Shown piece after piece: positions 40,223 through 48,377 of a DNA stretch of 64,000 nucleotides. A model generated the notes under the pieces. It was not told the DNA's origin. It saw nothing but the letters and a program-made list of their open reading frames with translations, and did no database searches. The position numbers and the translations under genes are program-made. Origin of the DNA: Streptomyces sp. SCSIO 75703 (GTDB taxonomy: Bacteria; Actinomycetota; Actinomycetes; Streptomycetales; Streptomycetaceae); NCBI RefSeq assembly GCF_036607905.1, contig NZ_CP144555.1, positions 2,852,001 through 2,916,000 on the forward strand, read 5' to 3'. Each line of letters begins with the position of its first letter. Within the stretch, counting starts at the first letter, position 1.

Positions 40223-41240
40223 CGAAACCCTCCCCGGTCAGTGCCACGAACGCGTCCTCCAGCGAGGCCCGTTCCACCGCGAAGCCGCGGACCCGGACGC
40301 CGCCCGCGACCAGCGCCGCGTTCAGGTCGGCGAGGTCGCCGTCCGGCGGCTGGGCGGTGACCCGGTCCCCGTCCACCGCCACGTCCCCGGCGCCGCGCTC
40401 CTTGAGCACCCGGGCGGCGTCCCCCGGGTCCGGCGTGGTCACCACCAGCCGCCCGCGCATCCCGGCCGCCAGATCGGCCACCGCGCCCTGCGCGAGGAGC
40501 CGGCCGCGGGCCATCACGGCGGCGTGGGTGCACACGTGCTCGATCTCGTCGAGCAGGTGGGAGGAGAGGAAGACGGTGGTGCCGTCGGCGGCCAGTTCGC
40601 GCACCAGCGCACGGATCTCGCGCATGCCCTGCGGGTCGAGCCCGTTGGTCGGCTCGTCCAGCACGAGCAGGCTGCGCGGGCGCAGCAGGGCCGCGGCGAG
40701 CCCGAGCCGCTGCTTCATGCCGAGCGAGTACGCCCCCGCCCGTTTGCCGGCCGCGGCGGCGAGGCCGACCCGGTCGAGCGCCGCCGCGACCCGCTGGCGC
40801 CGGGTGCGGGGATCGGCGGTCGGGTCGGCGGCGTCGTACCGGAGCAGGTTGTCCCGGCCGGACAGGAAGCCGTAGGCGGCCGGGCCCTCGATGAGCGCGC
40901 CGACCCGCGGCAGGACGCTGCGGGCGGCGCGCGGCATGGGGCGGCCCAGGACGTGGGCGGTGCCCGAGGTCGGTGCGATCAGCCCCATCAGCATGCGGAT
41001 GGTGGTGGTCTTGCCGGAGCCGTTCGGGCCGAGGAAGCCGAAGACACTGCCCGCCGGGACGGTCAGGTCCAGGCCGTCGACGGCCGGTTGCCCGCCGCGG
41101 TAGCGCTTGGTGAGGGCGCGGGTGGTGATGACGGCGCCGTCCTCCGGGGCGGAGGCTGCCGGGCCGGGGGCCGGGCCAGGGGTCGGGCCGGGGGCCGGTT
41201 CTGGCGGACTCTCCGCTTCGGTGCCGGACGGTTCGCCCAT
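40209..41240 (-). CDS. ABC transporter ATP-binding protein
   Basis: A 343-aa ATPase. Walker A is GPNGSGKTTTIRML, the signature is YSLGMKQRLGLA, Walker B is LLVLDEPTNGLDPQGM, and the H-loop is VFLSSHLLDE. The first ~35 residues are a Pro/Gly-rich extension. The C-terminal ~90 residues (GRLVVTTPDPGDAARVLKER) are the accessory domain seen in ABC-2 exporters of the CcmA/DrrA kind. It sits between the LolA-fold gene and the permease and is probably cotranscribed with the permease. Confidence 0.93.
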   Translation of the reverse strand: MGEPSGTEAESPPEPAPGPTPGPAPGPAASAPEDGAVITTRALTKRYRGGQPAVDGLDLTVPAGSVFGFLGPNGSGKTTTIRMLMGLIAPTSGTAHVLGRPMPRAARSVLPRVGALIEGPAAYGFLSGRDNLLRYDAADPTADPRTRRQRVAAALDRVGLAAAAGKRAGAYSLGMKQRLGLAAALLRPRSLLVLDEPTNGLDPQGMREIRALVRELAADGTTVFLSSHLLDEIEHVCTHAAVMARGRLLAQGAVADLAAGMRGRLVVTTPDPGDAARVLKERGAGDVAVDGDRVTAQPPDGDLADLNAALVAGGVRVRGFAVERASLEDAFVALTGEGFDVAG

Positions 41241-41494
41241 CGGCTCTCTCCTCGTCGCGCGCTGCCCTCGTGGGGCCGGGACGTCCGGCCCACTCCCTGT
41301 CGCCCCCCTGCCCTGCTGTGCCCCGCCGGCCTGCCGCCCCGCGGTGCCGCCGCCCTGTGCCGAGTGCCCTGTGCCGTGTGCGGCGGCCGGGGGCTGTCCG
41401 GCCGCCGCGGGTCCGTCGGGGGTCCGTCGCGGGTCCGCCTCGGCCCGTTGCCGGGCCGCCGCGGTCCCGTTGCCGGTCCCGTCGTCGGTCCGTC

Positions 41495-42736
41495 CTAGCG
41501 GGCCGACTCGGCCGCCTTGACCAGCGCGTCCTTGGTGACCGCGCCGACGTAGACGGTGCCGTCCTCGGTGACCAGGGCGTTGATCAGGCGGGTCGAGAAG
41601 ACCGTGCCCTTGCCGAAGCCGCCCTTGACCTGGTCGCCGAAGGAGCCCAGGAAGCCGTCGAGGTCACCGCCGCCGGTCGGCGCGGGCAGACCCTCACCGC
41701 CGGTGCCGAAGGTGGCGATCGTGTTCCAGCCCTCGCCGATCACGGTCATGCCGTCGAGTTCACCGGCCGGTCCGTCCGCCCCGTGGCCCGCGCGCCCGTC
41801 CTCGGCCGGCGTGCCGTCCTTGCCGGGCTTGCCCTTCCCGGCGGCTTCGGCGGCCTGGTCGGCCTCGGTGACCTTGGCGCCCTTGGGCGGCGTGAAGTCG
41901 AACGTGGACGCGTCCGGCTTGGCGAAACCGACCTGGGTGAAGCCGACGTCCACGACGGCCGCGCCGCCGCTCGCCGGGGTCAGCGTGAACTTCAGCGGCA
42001 ACCCGGTCTTCGCGTCCACGGCCACGCTGATCGCGCCGACCGTCGAACCGGACTGGCGCGGCTTGACCACCAGCCGGTAGGCGTCCCGGCCGGCCACCCG
42101 GGCGGTGCCGTCCACCGTCACGGAGGTGGTGTCGTCGACCGCCTTCAGGGCCTCCTCGGCGAAGTCCTTCGGCGTGGCGGGCACGTCCTTCCCGGGGCGC
42201 TCGGCACCCTCGTCGACGGTCGCGTGGTAGACCTCGTTCGACCGGCTGTCGTAGCCCCACACGTCCTGGCCGTCGTGGACGAGGCTGTACTCGGCGGCGT
42301 CCTCCAGCAGCGACACCTTCTGCCGGTCGGGGCCGTCGGCGGCGACCCGCAGGGTGTGCGTGCCGGTGGCCAGTTCGGTGAGCTTGGCCGAGGGGTCGGC
42401 CGAGGAGCCGCCGCCCGCCCCGCCCACGGCACCGGAGAGCAGGCCGCTCTCCAGCCCGCCGAGGTCCGGGAGCCCCAGGTCGGTGGTGATCTTGACCGTG
42501 CCGGAGAGCTGTTCCACGTCCGACTCGGCGATCTTCTGCACGAGTTGCGCGGCCGTCAGCTTCGGCAGGTCCGGGTCGCCGGAGTCGGCGAGCGCCGGGA
42601 CGAGGCCGATGGCCGCCGCCGCCACGCCCATCACGGTGACCGGGACGCCGTACCGCGCGAACCTGCGCCGCGGCTCCCGCACGTCCCCGGCCGCCGCGGC
42701 GGCCGTCGTGCTGTCCTCGGAATCGAACGGTGCCAT
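41495..42736 (-). CDS. Membrane-anchored LolA/MucB-fold protein
   Basis: A 413-aa protein with a short cytoplasmic start (MAPFDSEDSTTAAAAAGDVR), one N-terminal hydrophobic segment (RYGVPVTVMGVAAAAIGLVP) and a large extracytoplasmic domain. It has strands such as LSGTVKITTDLGLPDLGGLE and AYRLVVKPRQSGSTVGAISV and a segment (LPLKFTLTPASGGAAVVDVG) of the kind found in LolA and sigma-factor-regulator RseB/MucB proteins. It ends with VYVGAVTKDALVKAAESA. GGAGGT precedes ATG 42736. Its neighbours are an ABC exporter, so a lipoprotein or envelope-stress role is plausible but unproven. Confidence 0.78.
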   Translation of the reverse strand: MAPFDSEDSTTAAAAAGDVREPRRRFARYGVPVTVMGVAAAAIGLVPALADSGDPDLPKLTAAQLVQKIAESDVEQLSGTVKITTDLGLPDLGGLESGLLSGAVGGAGGGSSADPSAKLTELATGTHTLRVAADGPDRQKVSLLEDAAEYSLVHDGQDVWGYDSRSNEVYHATVDEGAERPGKDVPATPKDFAEEALKAVDDTTSVTVDGTARVAGRDAYRLVVKPRQSGSTVGAISVAVDAKTGLPLKFTLTPASGGAAVVDVGFTQVGFAKPDASTFDFTPPKGAKVTEADQAAEAAGKGKPGKDGTPAEDGRAGHGADGPAGELDGMTVIGEGWNTIATFGTGGEGLPAPTGGGDLDGFLGSFGDQVKGGFGKGTVFSTRLINALVTEDGTVYVGAVTKDALVKAAESAR

Positions 42737-43438
42737 GTGTGCCCTACCTCCGTCGTCGGCGGCGGCCTGCTCGACGCGCACGTGTCCACCCGTCAGCCGC
42801 CATTCTCCCCCCGAAGCGGCGAGGAGAGGTGTTTTCCGTTGTCTCCATCCGACCAAATCAGCCGGGCGGAAGCGTCAGACCCCGGGTCCAACTCCGCGTA
42901 CTCCTGCGGGATGACACGCCGGGGCCATGCCCTCCGCACCCCGTAGGGGACGCGTACCTCCGTCGGTGTGCCGGGGAGGCGCCGGGGAGGCGGGGGCGCG
43001 TCGGCACGGGTGCGTGCGACACGCGGAGGTGGCGTGTCAGGGACCGCGGGGCGTGCGACACGCGGGGTGGGCGTGTCGCGGGCCCCAAGCGTGCGTGCGA
43101 CACGCGGAAGCGGCGTGTCGGAAACCGTGCGGCGTACGACACACCGGGCCCGGCACGGCCCGGACCCTCAGCGTGCGCGCGACACGCGGAGGTGCGAATG
43201 TCGGGTGCCGCAGGGCGTACGACACGCGGACCCGGGCGCGGCGCGGCCCCCAAGGGTGCGCGCGACACGCGGACCCGGGCGCGGCGCGCTCAGCGGGGCG
43301 TGCGACACGCCGGGGCGGGCGTGTCGTCGGCGTCTCCGCAGGCCGTGCCGTGTCCGCCCCGGTGCGCGCGACACGCCGACCGGGCGTGGCGCGGACCGTG
43401 GGGCGTACGACACGCCGACCGGGCGTGGCGGGGGTCGT
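42737..43438. other. 702-bp intergenic region with a stem-loop array
   Basis: This region separates the LolA-fold gene (starts 42736) from the polyprenyl synthase (stop at 43439), both leftward. The left 250 bp should carry the LolA-fold promoter. The right part is the 43010-43435 repeat array, listed separately. No gene is supported; open frames here come from the repeat. Confidence 0.6.
43010..43435. repeat. Array of ten ~40-bp units, each centred on GCGACACGC
   Basis: The GACAC core recurs at 43018, 43057, 43099, 43138, 43181, 43221, 43264, 43304, 43370 and 43409: steps of 39-43 bp with one of 66. Several units continue into an inverted partner, for example GCGACACGC-N7-GCGTGTCGC near 43055-43079 (perfect 9-bp arms). 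Units alternate between GTGCG(T/C)GCGACAC and GGCGT(A/G)CGACAC forms. Confidence 0.9.
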
Positions 43439-44449
43439 TCAGCCGGCGCGGTGGACGACGGCGTCGCACAGTTCCACGAGCGCTGCCTTCGCCTCGCACT
43501 CCTGGAGCGGGGCGAGCGCGGCGCGGGCGTCCTTGGCGTAGCGGACGGTGTCGCGCCGGGCCTGTTCGAGGGCCGGGTGGGCGCGGAGCAGGCGCAGCGC
43601 CTCGGCGAGGCGGGCGTCGTCGGCCAGGTCGGAGTCGAGCAGGTCGCACAGGGCGCGGTCCTCGGCGAGTCCGAGGCGTTCGGCGCGCTCGCGCAGCCGC
43701 AGCACCGGGAGGGTGGGGATGCCCTCGCGCAGGTCGGTGCCGGGCGTCTTGCCGGACTCGTGGGAGTCGGAGGCGATGTCCAGGACGTCGTCGGCGAGCT
43801 GGAAGGCGACGCCGAGCCGTTCCCCGTACTGGGTGAGCACGTCGACGACCCGCTCGTCGGCGCCGGACATCATCGCGCCGAAGCGGCAGGAGACCGCGAC
43901 CAGCGATCCGGTCTTGCCGCCGAGCACGTCGAGGTAGTGGTCGACGGGGTCTCGTCCGTCCTGCGGCCCCGCGGTCTCCAGGATCTGGCCGGTGACCAGC
44001 CGCTCGAAGGCGAGGGCCTGCACGCGGACCGCCTCGGGTCCGAGGTCGGCGAGGATCTGCGAGGCGCGGGCGAACAGGAAGTCGCCGGTGAGGACGGCGA
44101 CCGAGTTGCCCCAGCGGGTGTTGGCGCTGGGCACCCCGCGCCGCACGGCGGCCTCGTCCATCACGTCGTCGTGGTAGAGCGTGGCGAGGTGGGTCAGCTC
44201 GACGACCACGGCCGAGGGCACGATGCCGGGGGCGTAGGGGTCACCGAACTGGGCGGCGAGCATCACCAGCAGCGGCCGGAACCGCTTGCCGCCGGCCCGC
44301 ACCAGGTGCTGGGCGGCCTCGGTGATGAAGGGCACCTCACTCTTGGTTGCCTCGAGCAACCCTTCCTCGACAGCCGTCATCCCGGCCTGGACATCGGCTT
44401 CGAGAGCCTGGTCCCGCACGCTCAGCCCGAATGGCCCGACGACGGTCAC
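43439..44449 (-). CDS. Long-chain trans-polyprenyl diphosphate synthase
   Basis: A 336-aa isoprenyl synthase, probably providing the side chain of menaquinone. The first aspartate-rich motif is LYHDDVMDEA and the second FQLADDVLDIA, with the family segment RAGGKRFRPLLVMLAAQFGD at about residue 53. Small residues before the first motif (ELTHLATL) favour a long-chain product, but the exact chain length cannot be read. GTG start at 44449. It lies next to a long promoter-rich gap. Confidence 0.92.
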   Translation of the reverse strand: MTVVGPFGLSVRDQALEADVQAGMTAVEEGLLEATKSEVPFITEAAQHLVRAGGKRFRPLLVMLAAQFGDPYAPGIVPSAVVVELTHLATLYHDDVMDEAAVRRGVPSANTRWGNSVAVLTGDFLFARASQILADLGPEAVRVQALAFERLVTGQILETAGPQDGRDPVDHYLDVLGGKTGSLVAVSCRFGAMMSGADERVVDVLTQYGERLGVAFQLADDVLDIASDSHESGKTPGTDLREGIPTLPVLRLRERAERLGLAEDRALCDLLDSDLADDARLAEALRLLRAHPALEQARRDTVRYAKDARAALAPLQECEAKAALVELCDAVVHRAG

Positions 44450-45379
44450 GAGGGGTCTCCTGTCTGCTGGTGTCTACTGGCGATTACCTGGTCTGTCGAT
44501 AGGTCGCTGCCACCACTCAAGTCAGCGTATCCGGTCATGTTTCGATCACCGCTCGCGCCCACCGTTACAGGCCGGTCGATATCCGATCACGAACGGTATG
44601 TTTTTGATCAGGTGATATGAACAGATATTGAGCGATTTGACGGGGAGGGTGGAAGCCGGGGGGCGACGGGCCGCGACACGCCGGGAAGCCGTCACCGAGG
44701 ACCGGGAAGCCGTCACCGAAGATCCCACCACTCCTCCCCACCGGGCGCACCCGGAGGACCTCACCCATTCGGTACGCGCCCCCTCCCGGCTCCGGGCCCG
44801 CACCGCGGGTACGGCGCGGACGCCCGCCCGGCGCGGCGACAACCCCGAAGCCCGCCGGAGCGAGCCACCGGCACCGGAGCCCCGAAACCCCTGACCGGAG
44901 CGCTCCGCTCCGCCGGGCCGCCCGGCCGGTCCGGCCACCCCGGCCACCCCGGCGCCCCCGCAGACCCCCGCGCGACACCGCCGCCCACCCCTTCCCGCAG
45001 GTACCCCCACGCCCCGCGCGGGACGCCCGGAAGCAGCCGCCGCCCACCCGGGCCCCCGCCGAACCCCCCGACACCGCGACGCGCCCCATCCCGGCCCTCC
45101 CCCACCACCACCCCAACGAAGGCCGATTGACGCCCCCTTGGCATGAATGCCCGTTTTGCCGCACTTATTGAGGGCCGTGATTTGACTCACCCCGCTCAAC
45201 CTTCCGGCGCGCCCCCGGGAGGGGTGCGGGACCGTTGCGCCGCAGGCGAGTTGGCCGTTGCACCCGTAAAGGATCAAGCACCCCAAATACCCCGTATCAA
45301 GGTCAACAAGCACGTCGGGTGATTCCTGCACTTGTTTCGGACATGTGCTCTCGCATAGCTTCCCGGCCTGTCGGGCGGA
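44450..45379. other. Long intergenic region upstream of the polyprenyl synthase and the riboswitch
   Basis: About 930 bp. The left end (44540-44640) is unusually AT-rich for this genome and should hold the polyprenyl synthase promoter. The middle (44890-45110) is proline-codon-like low complexity. The right part (45130-45350) is again less GC-rich and probably carries the promoter for the riboswitch-controlled transglycosylase. A forward frame at 44628-44894 is not convincing as a gene. Confidence 0.5.
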
Positions 45380-45563
45380 CGCCGAATCCTGCCACCGCCC
45401 CGGCGCACACCCATTCACTCGACACTCGCCGGCAGGAGCGGGGGACCCAGGTAAGTCGCCGCACCGGGCACCACCCGGTGCGGCTCGGGGTGAAGCCGTC
45501 ACCCGTGAGGGCACGGCCGGGCACCTCCCCGCCCGAACCCGACAGCTCACCTCGCAGGCGTAG
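45380..45563 (+). promoter_or_regulatory. ydaO/yuaA-type cyclic di-AMP riboswitch
   Basis: Conserved ydaO blocks appear in the right order just before the lytic transglycosylase: GAATCCTGCC (5' side), GGCAGGAGCGGGGGACCCAG, GGGGTGAAGCCG after a stem (GCACCGGGC/ACCCGGTGC), ACGGGTGAG-like CACCCGTGAGG, and the 3' block CCCGACAGCTCACCTCGCAG. CCTGCC and GGCAGG pair. Known actinobacterial members of this class lie before cell-wall hydrolase genes and switch expression off at high c-di-AMP. The ends are approximate. Confidence 0.88.
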
Positions 45564-45577
45564 GAGAGGGACTCACC

Positions 45578-46078
45578 ATGCCTGCCAACGGTCTGAACCG
45601 TCGCACCAGAACCGCCCGCGTCGCCCGCAAGCTCGCCGTCGCCGGCACCGGCGCCGCCGTCCTGGCCCTGCCGCTCATCGGCGCCGGCAGCGCCTCCGCG
45701 GCCACCCCCGCCGCCGCGACGACCGTCACCACGGCGGTCACGGCGACCACTGCCTACCCGAACAACCTCGACGGCTGGATCCGCGAGTCGCTCGACATCA
45801 TGGCGCGGCACGGGATCCCCGGCAGCTACGACGCCATCCACCGCAACATCATGCGCGAGTCGTCCGGCAACCCGCTGGCGATCAACAACTGGGACTCCAA
45901 CGCCGCCATGGGCATCCCGTCCAAGGGCCTGCTCCAGGTGATCGACCCGACCTTCCGCGCCTACCACGTGCCGGGCACCGCCATGGACCCGTACGACCCG
46001 GTCGCCAACATCACCGCCGCCTGCAACTACGCGGCCGACCGGTACGGCTCGATCGACAACGTCTTCGGCCCGTACTGA
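45578..46078 (+). CDS. Secreted lytic transglycosylase (SLT domain)
   Basis: A 166-aa exported enzyme that cleaves the glycan strands of peptidoglycan. A basic start followed by a hydrophobic core (RKLAVAGTGAAVLALPLIGA) and GSASAAT gives a signal peptide of about 41 residues. The mature SLT domain has the catalytic glutamate in NIMRESSGNP, then NWDSNAAMGIPSKGLLQVID and the C-terminal AACNYAADRYGSIDNVFGPY. It follows a c-di-AMP riboswitch at 45380-45563, linking it to growth or germination control as for Streptomyces cell-wall hydrolases. GGAGAGG precedes ATG 45578. Confidence 0.94.
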   Translation: MPANGLNRRTRTARVARKLAVAGTGAAVLALPLIGAGSASAATPAAATTVTTAVTATTAYPNNLDGWIRESLDIMARHGIPGSYDAIHRNIMRESSGNPLAINNWDSNAAMGIPSKGLLQVIDPTFRAYHVPGTAMDPYDPVANITAACNYAADRYGSIDNVFGPY

Positions 46079-46108
46079 TCCGGTTCCCACCGGCGCGGCC
46101 GGCCGGCA

Positions 46109-46918
46109 TCAGTCCCGGCCGAAATGACGTTCGAGGACGACGGCGACGCCGTCGTCCTCGTTCGTGAGCGTGACCTCGTCGGCGACCGCCCGGAGTTCGG
46201 GGTGGGCGTTCGCCATCGCCACGCCGTGGGCGGCCCAGTGGAACATGGGGACGTCGTTCGGCATGTCGCCGAAGGCGATGGTCCGCCCCCGGCTCACCCC
46301 GAGGTGCTCGGCGGCCAGCGCCAGCCCGGTCGCCTTCGTGATGCCGCACGGCTGGAGCTCGACCGTGCCGGGCCCCGACATCGTGACCGTCGCCAGCGAG
46401 CCGACCACCGCGCGCGCCGTCGCCGCCAGCTCGTCGTCGGAGAGCCGCGGGTGGCGCAGCAGGACCTTGGTGATCGGCCGGTGCCACAGGTCGTCGCGCC
46501 GGCCGACCCGCACCGCGGGCAGCGTCGGGTGCGGCATCCGGTAGCCCGGCTCGATCAGGGTCATCCCCTCGACGCCGTCCTGGTCGACGGCCGCGTACAC
46601 GTCCCCCACCTCGGCCTCTATCTTGCCGAGCGCGGTCTCCGCCAGCTCCCGGTCCAGGGTGACCGACCACAGCAGCCGGTGCTCCCCGGCGTCGTAGACC
46701 TGCGCGCCCTGCCCGCACACCGCGAGGCCGGTGCAGCCGAGGACGTCGAGCAGGGAGCGGATCCGCGGCGCGGGCCGCCCCGTCACCACCAGGTGCCGCA
46801 CACCCGCCCGCGCCGCCCGCGCGAGCACGGCCAGCGACCGGGGGGAGACGGTGTCGTCGCGGCGCAACAGCGTTCCGTCGAGGTCGGTGGCGACGAGTCC
46901 GTATGCGGTGCGGTTCAT
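46109..46918 (-). CDS. HAD-superfamily hydrolase, Cof type
   Basis: A 269-aa cytoplasmic phosphatase. HAD motif I is LVATDLDGTLL (nucleophile Asp 12 and Asp 14), motif II is VVTGRP, the conserved lysine of motif III is in CGITKATGLAL, and motif IV is IAFGDMPNDVPMF. The type IIB cap lies between motifs II and III. Substrates of this class are sugar phosphates, nucleotides or FMN; not predictable here. It is convergent with the transglycosylase gene (30 bp apart) and divergent from the polysaccharide locus. Confidence 0.93.
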   Translation of the reverse strand: MNRTAYGLVATDLDGTLLRRDDTVSPRSLAVLARAARAGVRHLVVTGRPAPRIRSLLDVLGCTGLAVCGQGAQVYDAGEHRLLWSVTLDRELAETALGKIEAEVGDVYAAVDQDGVEGMTLIEPGYRMPHPTLPAVRVGRRDDLWHRPITKVLLRHPRLSDDELAATARAVVGSLATVTMSGPGTVELQPCGITKATGLALAAEHLGVSRGRTIAFGDMPNDVPMFHWAAHGVAMANAHPELRAVADEVTLTNEDDGVAVVLERHFGRD

Positions 46919-47132
46919 GATCAGAGAATACGGACACGACGCCCGTACGACTCAGCCGCGATCACATGCGTACGAGGACGTTCGTAGGTGTCCGAAAGCT
47001 GACGCATCATCGGCTAAAGGCAGTTAAAGCCCTGTGCACCGGTTGGCAACAACATGCTCTGCGGCCTACCGGGCGCCGGTCCGCGGGCGGTACCTTCCCT
47101 TTGTCCAGGGGGGACTTGATCGGGGGGTCGGG

Positions 47133-48218
47133 TTGAACGGCGGACGTCTGCGTGTGCTCCTGCCGCGGGAGCTGGGCGAGGGGGAGAAGGACCGCTGGCG
47201 CGCGCTGCGGTCCGCGTCGACGGCGCCTCGCAGCCCCTTCATGGAACCGGAGTTCACCGAGGCCGTGGGACGCGTGCGGCCCGGCGCCCGGGTCGCGGTG
47301 CTCTACGAGGACGGCGAGGCGGCCGGCTTCCTCCCCTACGAGAGGGGAGCGCTGGGACTCGGCCGGGCGATCGGGCTCGGCGTCTCGGACAGCCAGGGGG
47401 CGGTGCTCCGCCCCGGCCTGGTCCCCGACACCCGGCGGCTGCTGCGCGCCTGCGGCCTGTCGGGCTACGCCTTCGACAACCTCGCGGCCGACCAGGACCT
47501 GTTCGTGCCGCACGCCGCCGAGGAGCACACCAGCTACGTCATCGACGTGGAGAAGGGGTACGAGGCGTACGAGAACGTGCTGCGCGCCCAGTCCCCCAAG
47601 TTCCTGAAGACCACCCTCGCCAAGGAACGGCGGCTCGGCCGCCAGGCCGGGCAGACGCGCTTCGTCTTCGACGAGCGCGATCCGGCCGCGCTGCGCACCC
47701 TCATGGAGTGGAAGTCGGCGCAGTACCGCAGGACGGGGCGCCGGGACCGGTTCGCCCAGGAGTGGATCAGCCTCCTGGTGGCCCGGCTCGCCGAGACCCG
47801 CGCGCCGGAGTGCACCGGCACGCTGTCCGTGCTCTACGCGGGCGGCCGGCCGGTGGCCGCCCACTTCGGACTGCGGTCGTCGACGGTCCTGGCGTGCTGG
47901 TTCCCCGCCTACGACCCGGCCTACGCGAAGTTCTCGCCGGGGCTGGTGCTGCACCTGCGGATGGCGGAGGCCGCCGCGGCACACGGGGTGGGCCTGCTCG
48001 ACCTGGGGCGGGGCGCGGCCGAGTACAAGGACTCGCTGAAGACCGGCGAACTGCCGGTGTACGAGGGGGCGGTGACCCGTCCGGGGCCGGGGGCCGCGCT
48101 GCACTGGCTGCGTCGCGAACCGGCCCGCCGCGCCCAGGGGTTCGTCCGCGCCCGGCCCCGGCTGGCGTCGCTGGCGGCCCGCACGCTGCGGGGGGCGGCC
48201 CGCCTGCGCCGGACGTGA
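47133..48218 (+). CDS. GNAT/FemX-type acyl- or aminoacyl-transferase (BcsL/CelD-like)
   Basis: About 361 aa. The pattern is that of the CelD/BcsL acetyltransferase and Fem families: an N-terminal PRSPFMEPEFTEAVGRVRPG, a central KFLKTTLAKERRLGRQAG, and a C-terminal GNAT half with CTGTLSVLYAGGRPVAAHFG, FSPGLVLHLRMAEAAAAHGV and LLDLGRGAAEYKDSLKTGEL. Such proteins acylate polysaccharides or precursor lipids. The start is uncertain: TTG 47133 has a G-rich stretch before it, and longer readings reach 47034. First gene of the rightward arm of the polysaccharide locus. Confidence 0.82.
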   Translation: MNGGRLRVLLPRELGEGEKDRWRALRSASTAPRSPFMEPEFTEAVGRVRPGARVAVLYEDGEAAGFLPYERGALGLGRAIGLGVSDSQGAVLRPGLVPDTRRLLRACGLSGYAFDNLAADQDLFVPHAAEEHTSYVIDVEKGYEAYENVLRAQSPKFLKTTLAKERRLGRQAGQTRFVFDERDPAALRTLMEWKSAQYRRTGRRDRFAQEWISLLVARLAETRAPECTGTLSVLYAGGRPVAAHFGLRSSTVLACWFPAYDPAYAKFSPGLVLHLRMAEAAAAHGVGLLDLGRGAAEYKDSLKTGELPVYEGAVTRPGPGAALHWLRREPARRAQGFVRARPRLASLAARTLRGAARLRRT

Positions 48219-48377
48219 CGGCATGGCAGCCGTGTCACCGGTGTGGCAGGCGTGATCCGCGTGGCTGGTGTGGTTCGCGCGACCGGCATGGCCGGCCCGG
48301 CGGGCGTGACCGGCGTGACCGAGAGGGGCCCGCGCGGGCGCGGGCCCGGTGGGGCGACGAGTGGAGGGGGCGGGCGC

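Noticed and set aside
43010..43435. CRISPR array
   Set aside because: The ~40-bp periodicity is suggestive, but repeats are only ~9-14 bp conserved, the intervening DNA is itself repetitive, and no cas genes are present.
44628..44894. A small forward gene between the polyprenyl synthase and the riboswitch
   Set aside because: TTG start without a ribosome site, low-complexity composition, no recognisable relatives.
48243..48377. N-terminal extension of the glycosyltransferase upstream of ATG 48378
   Set aside because: The extra 45 residues are Gly/Arg-rich from repeat-like DNA, and the ATG at 48378 has a good ribosome site.
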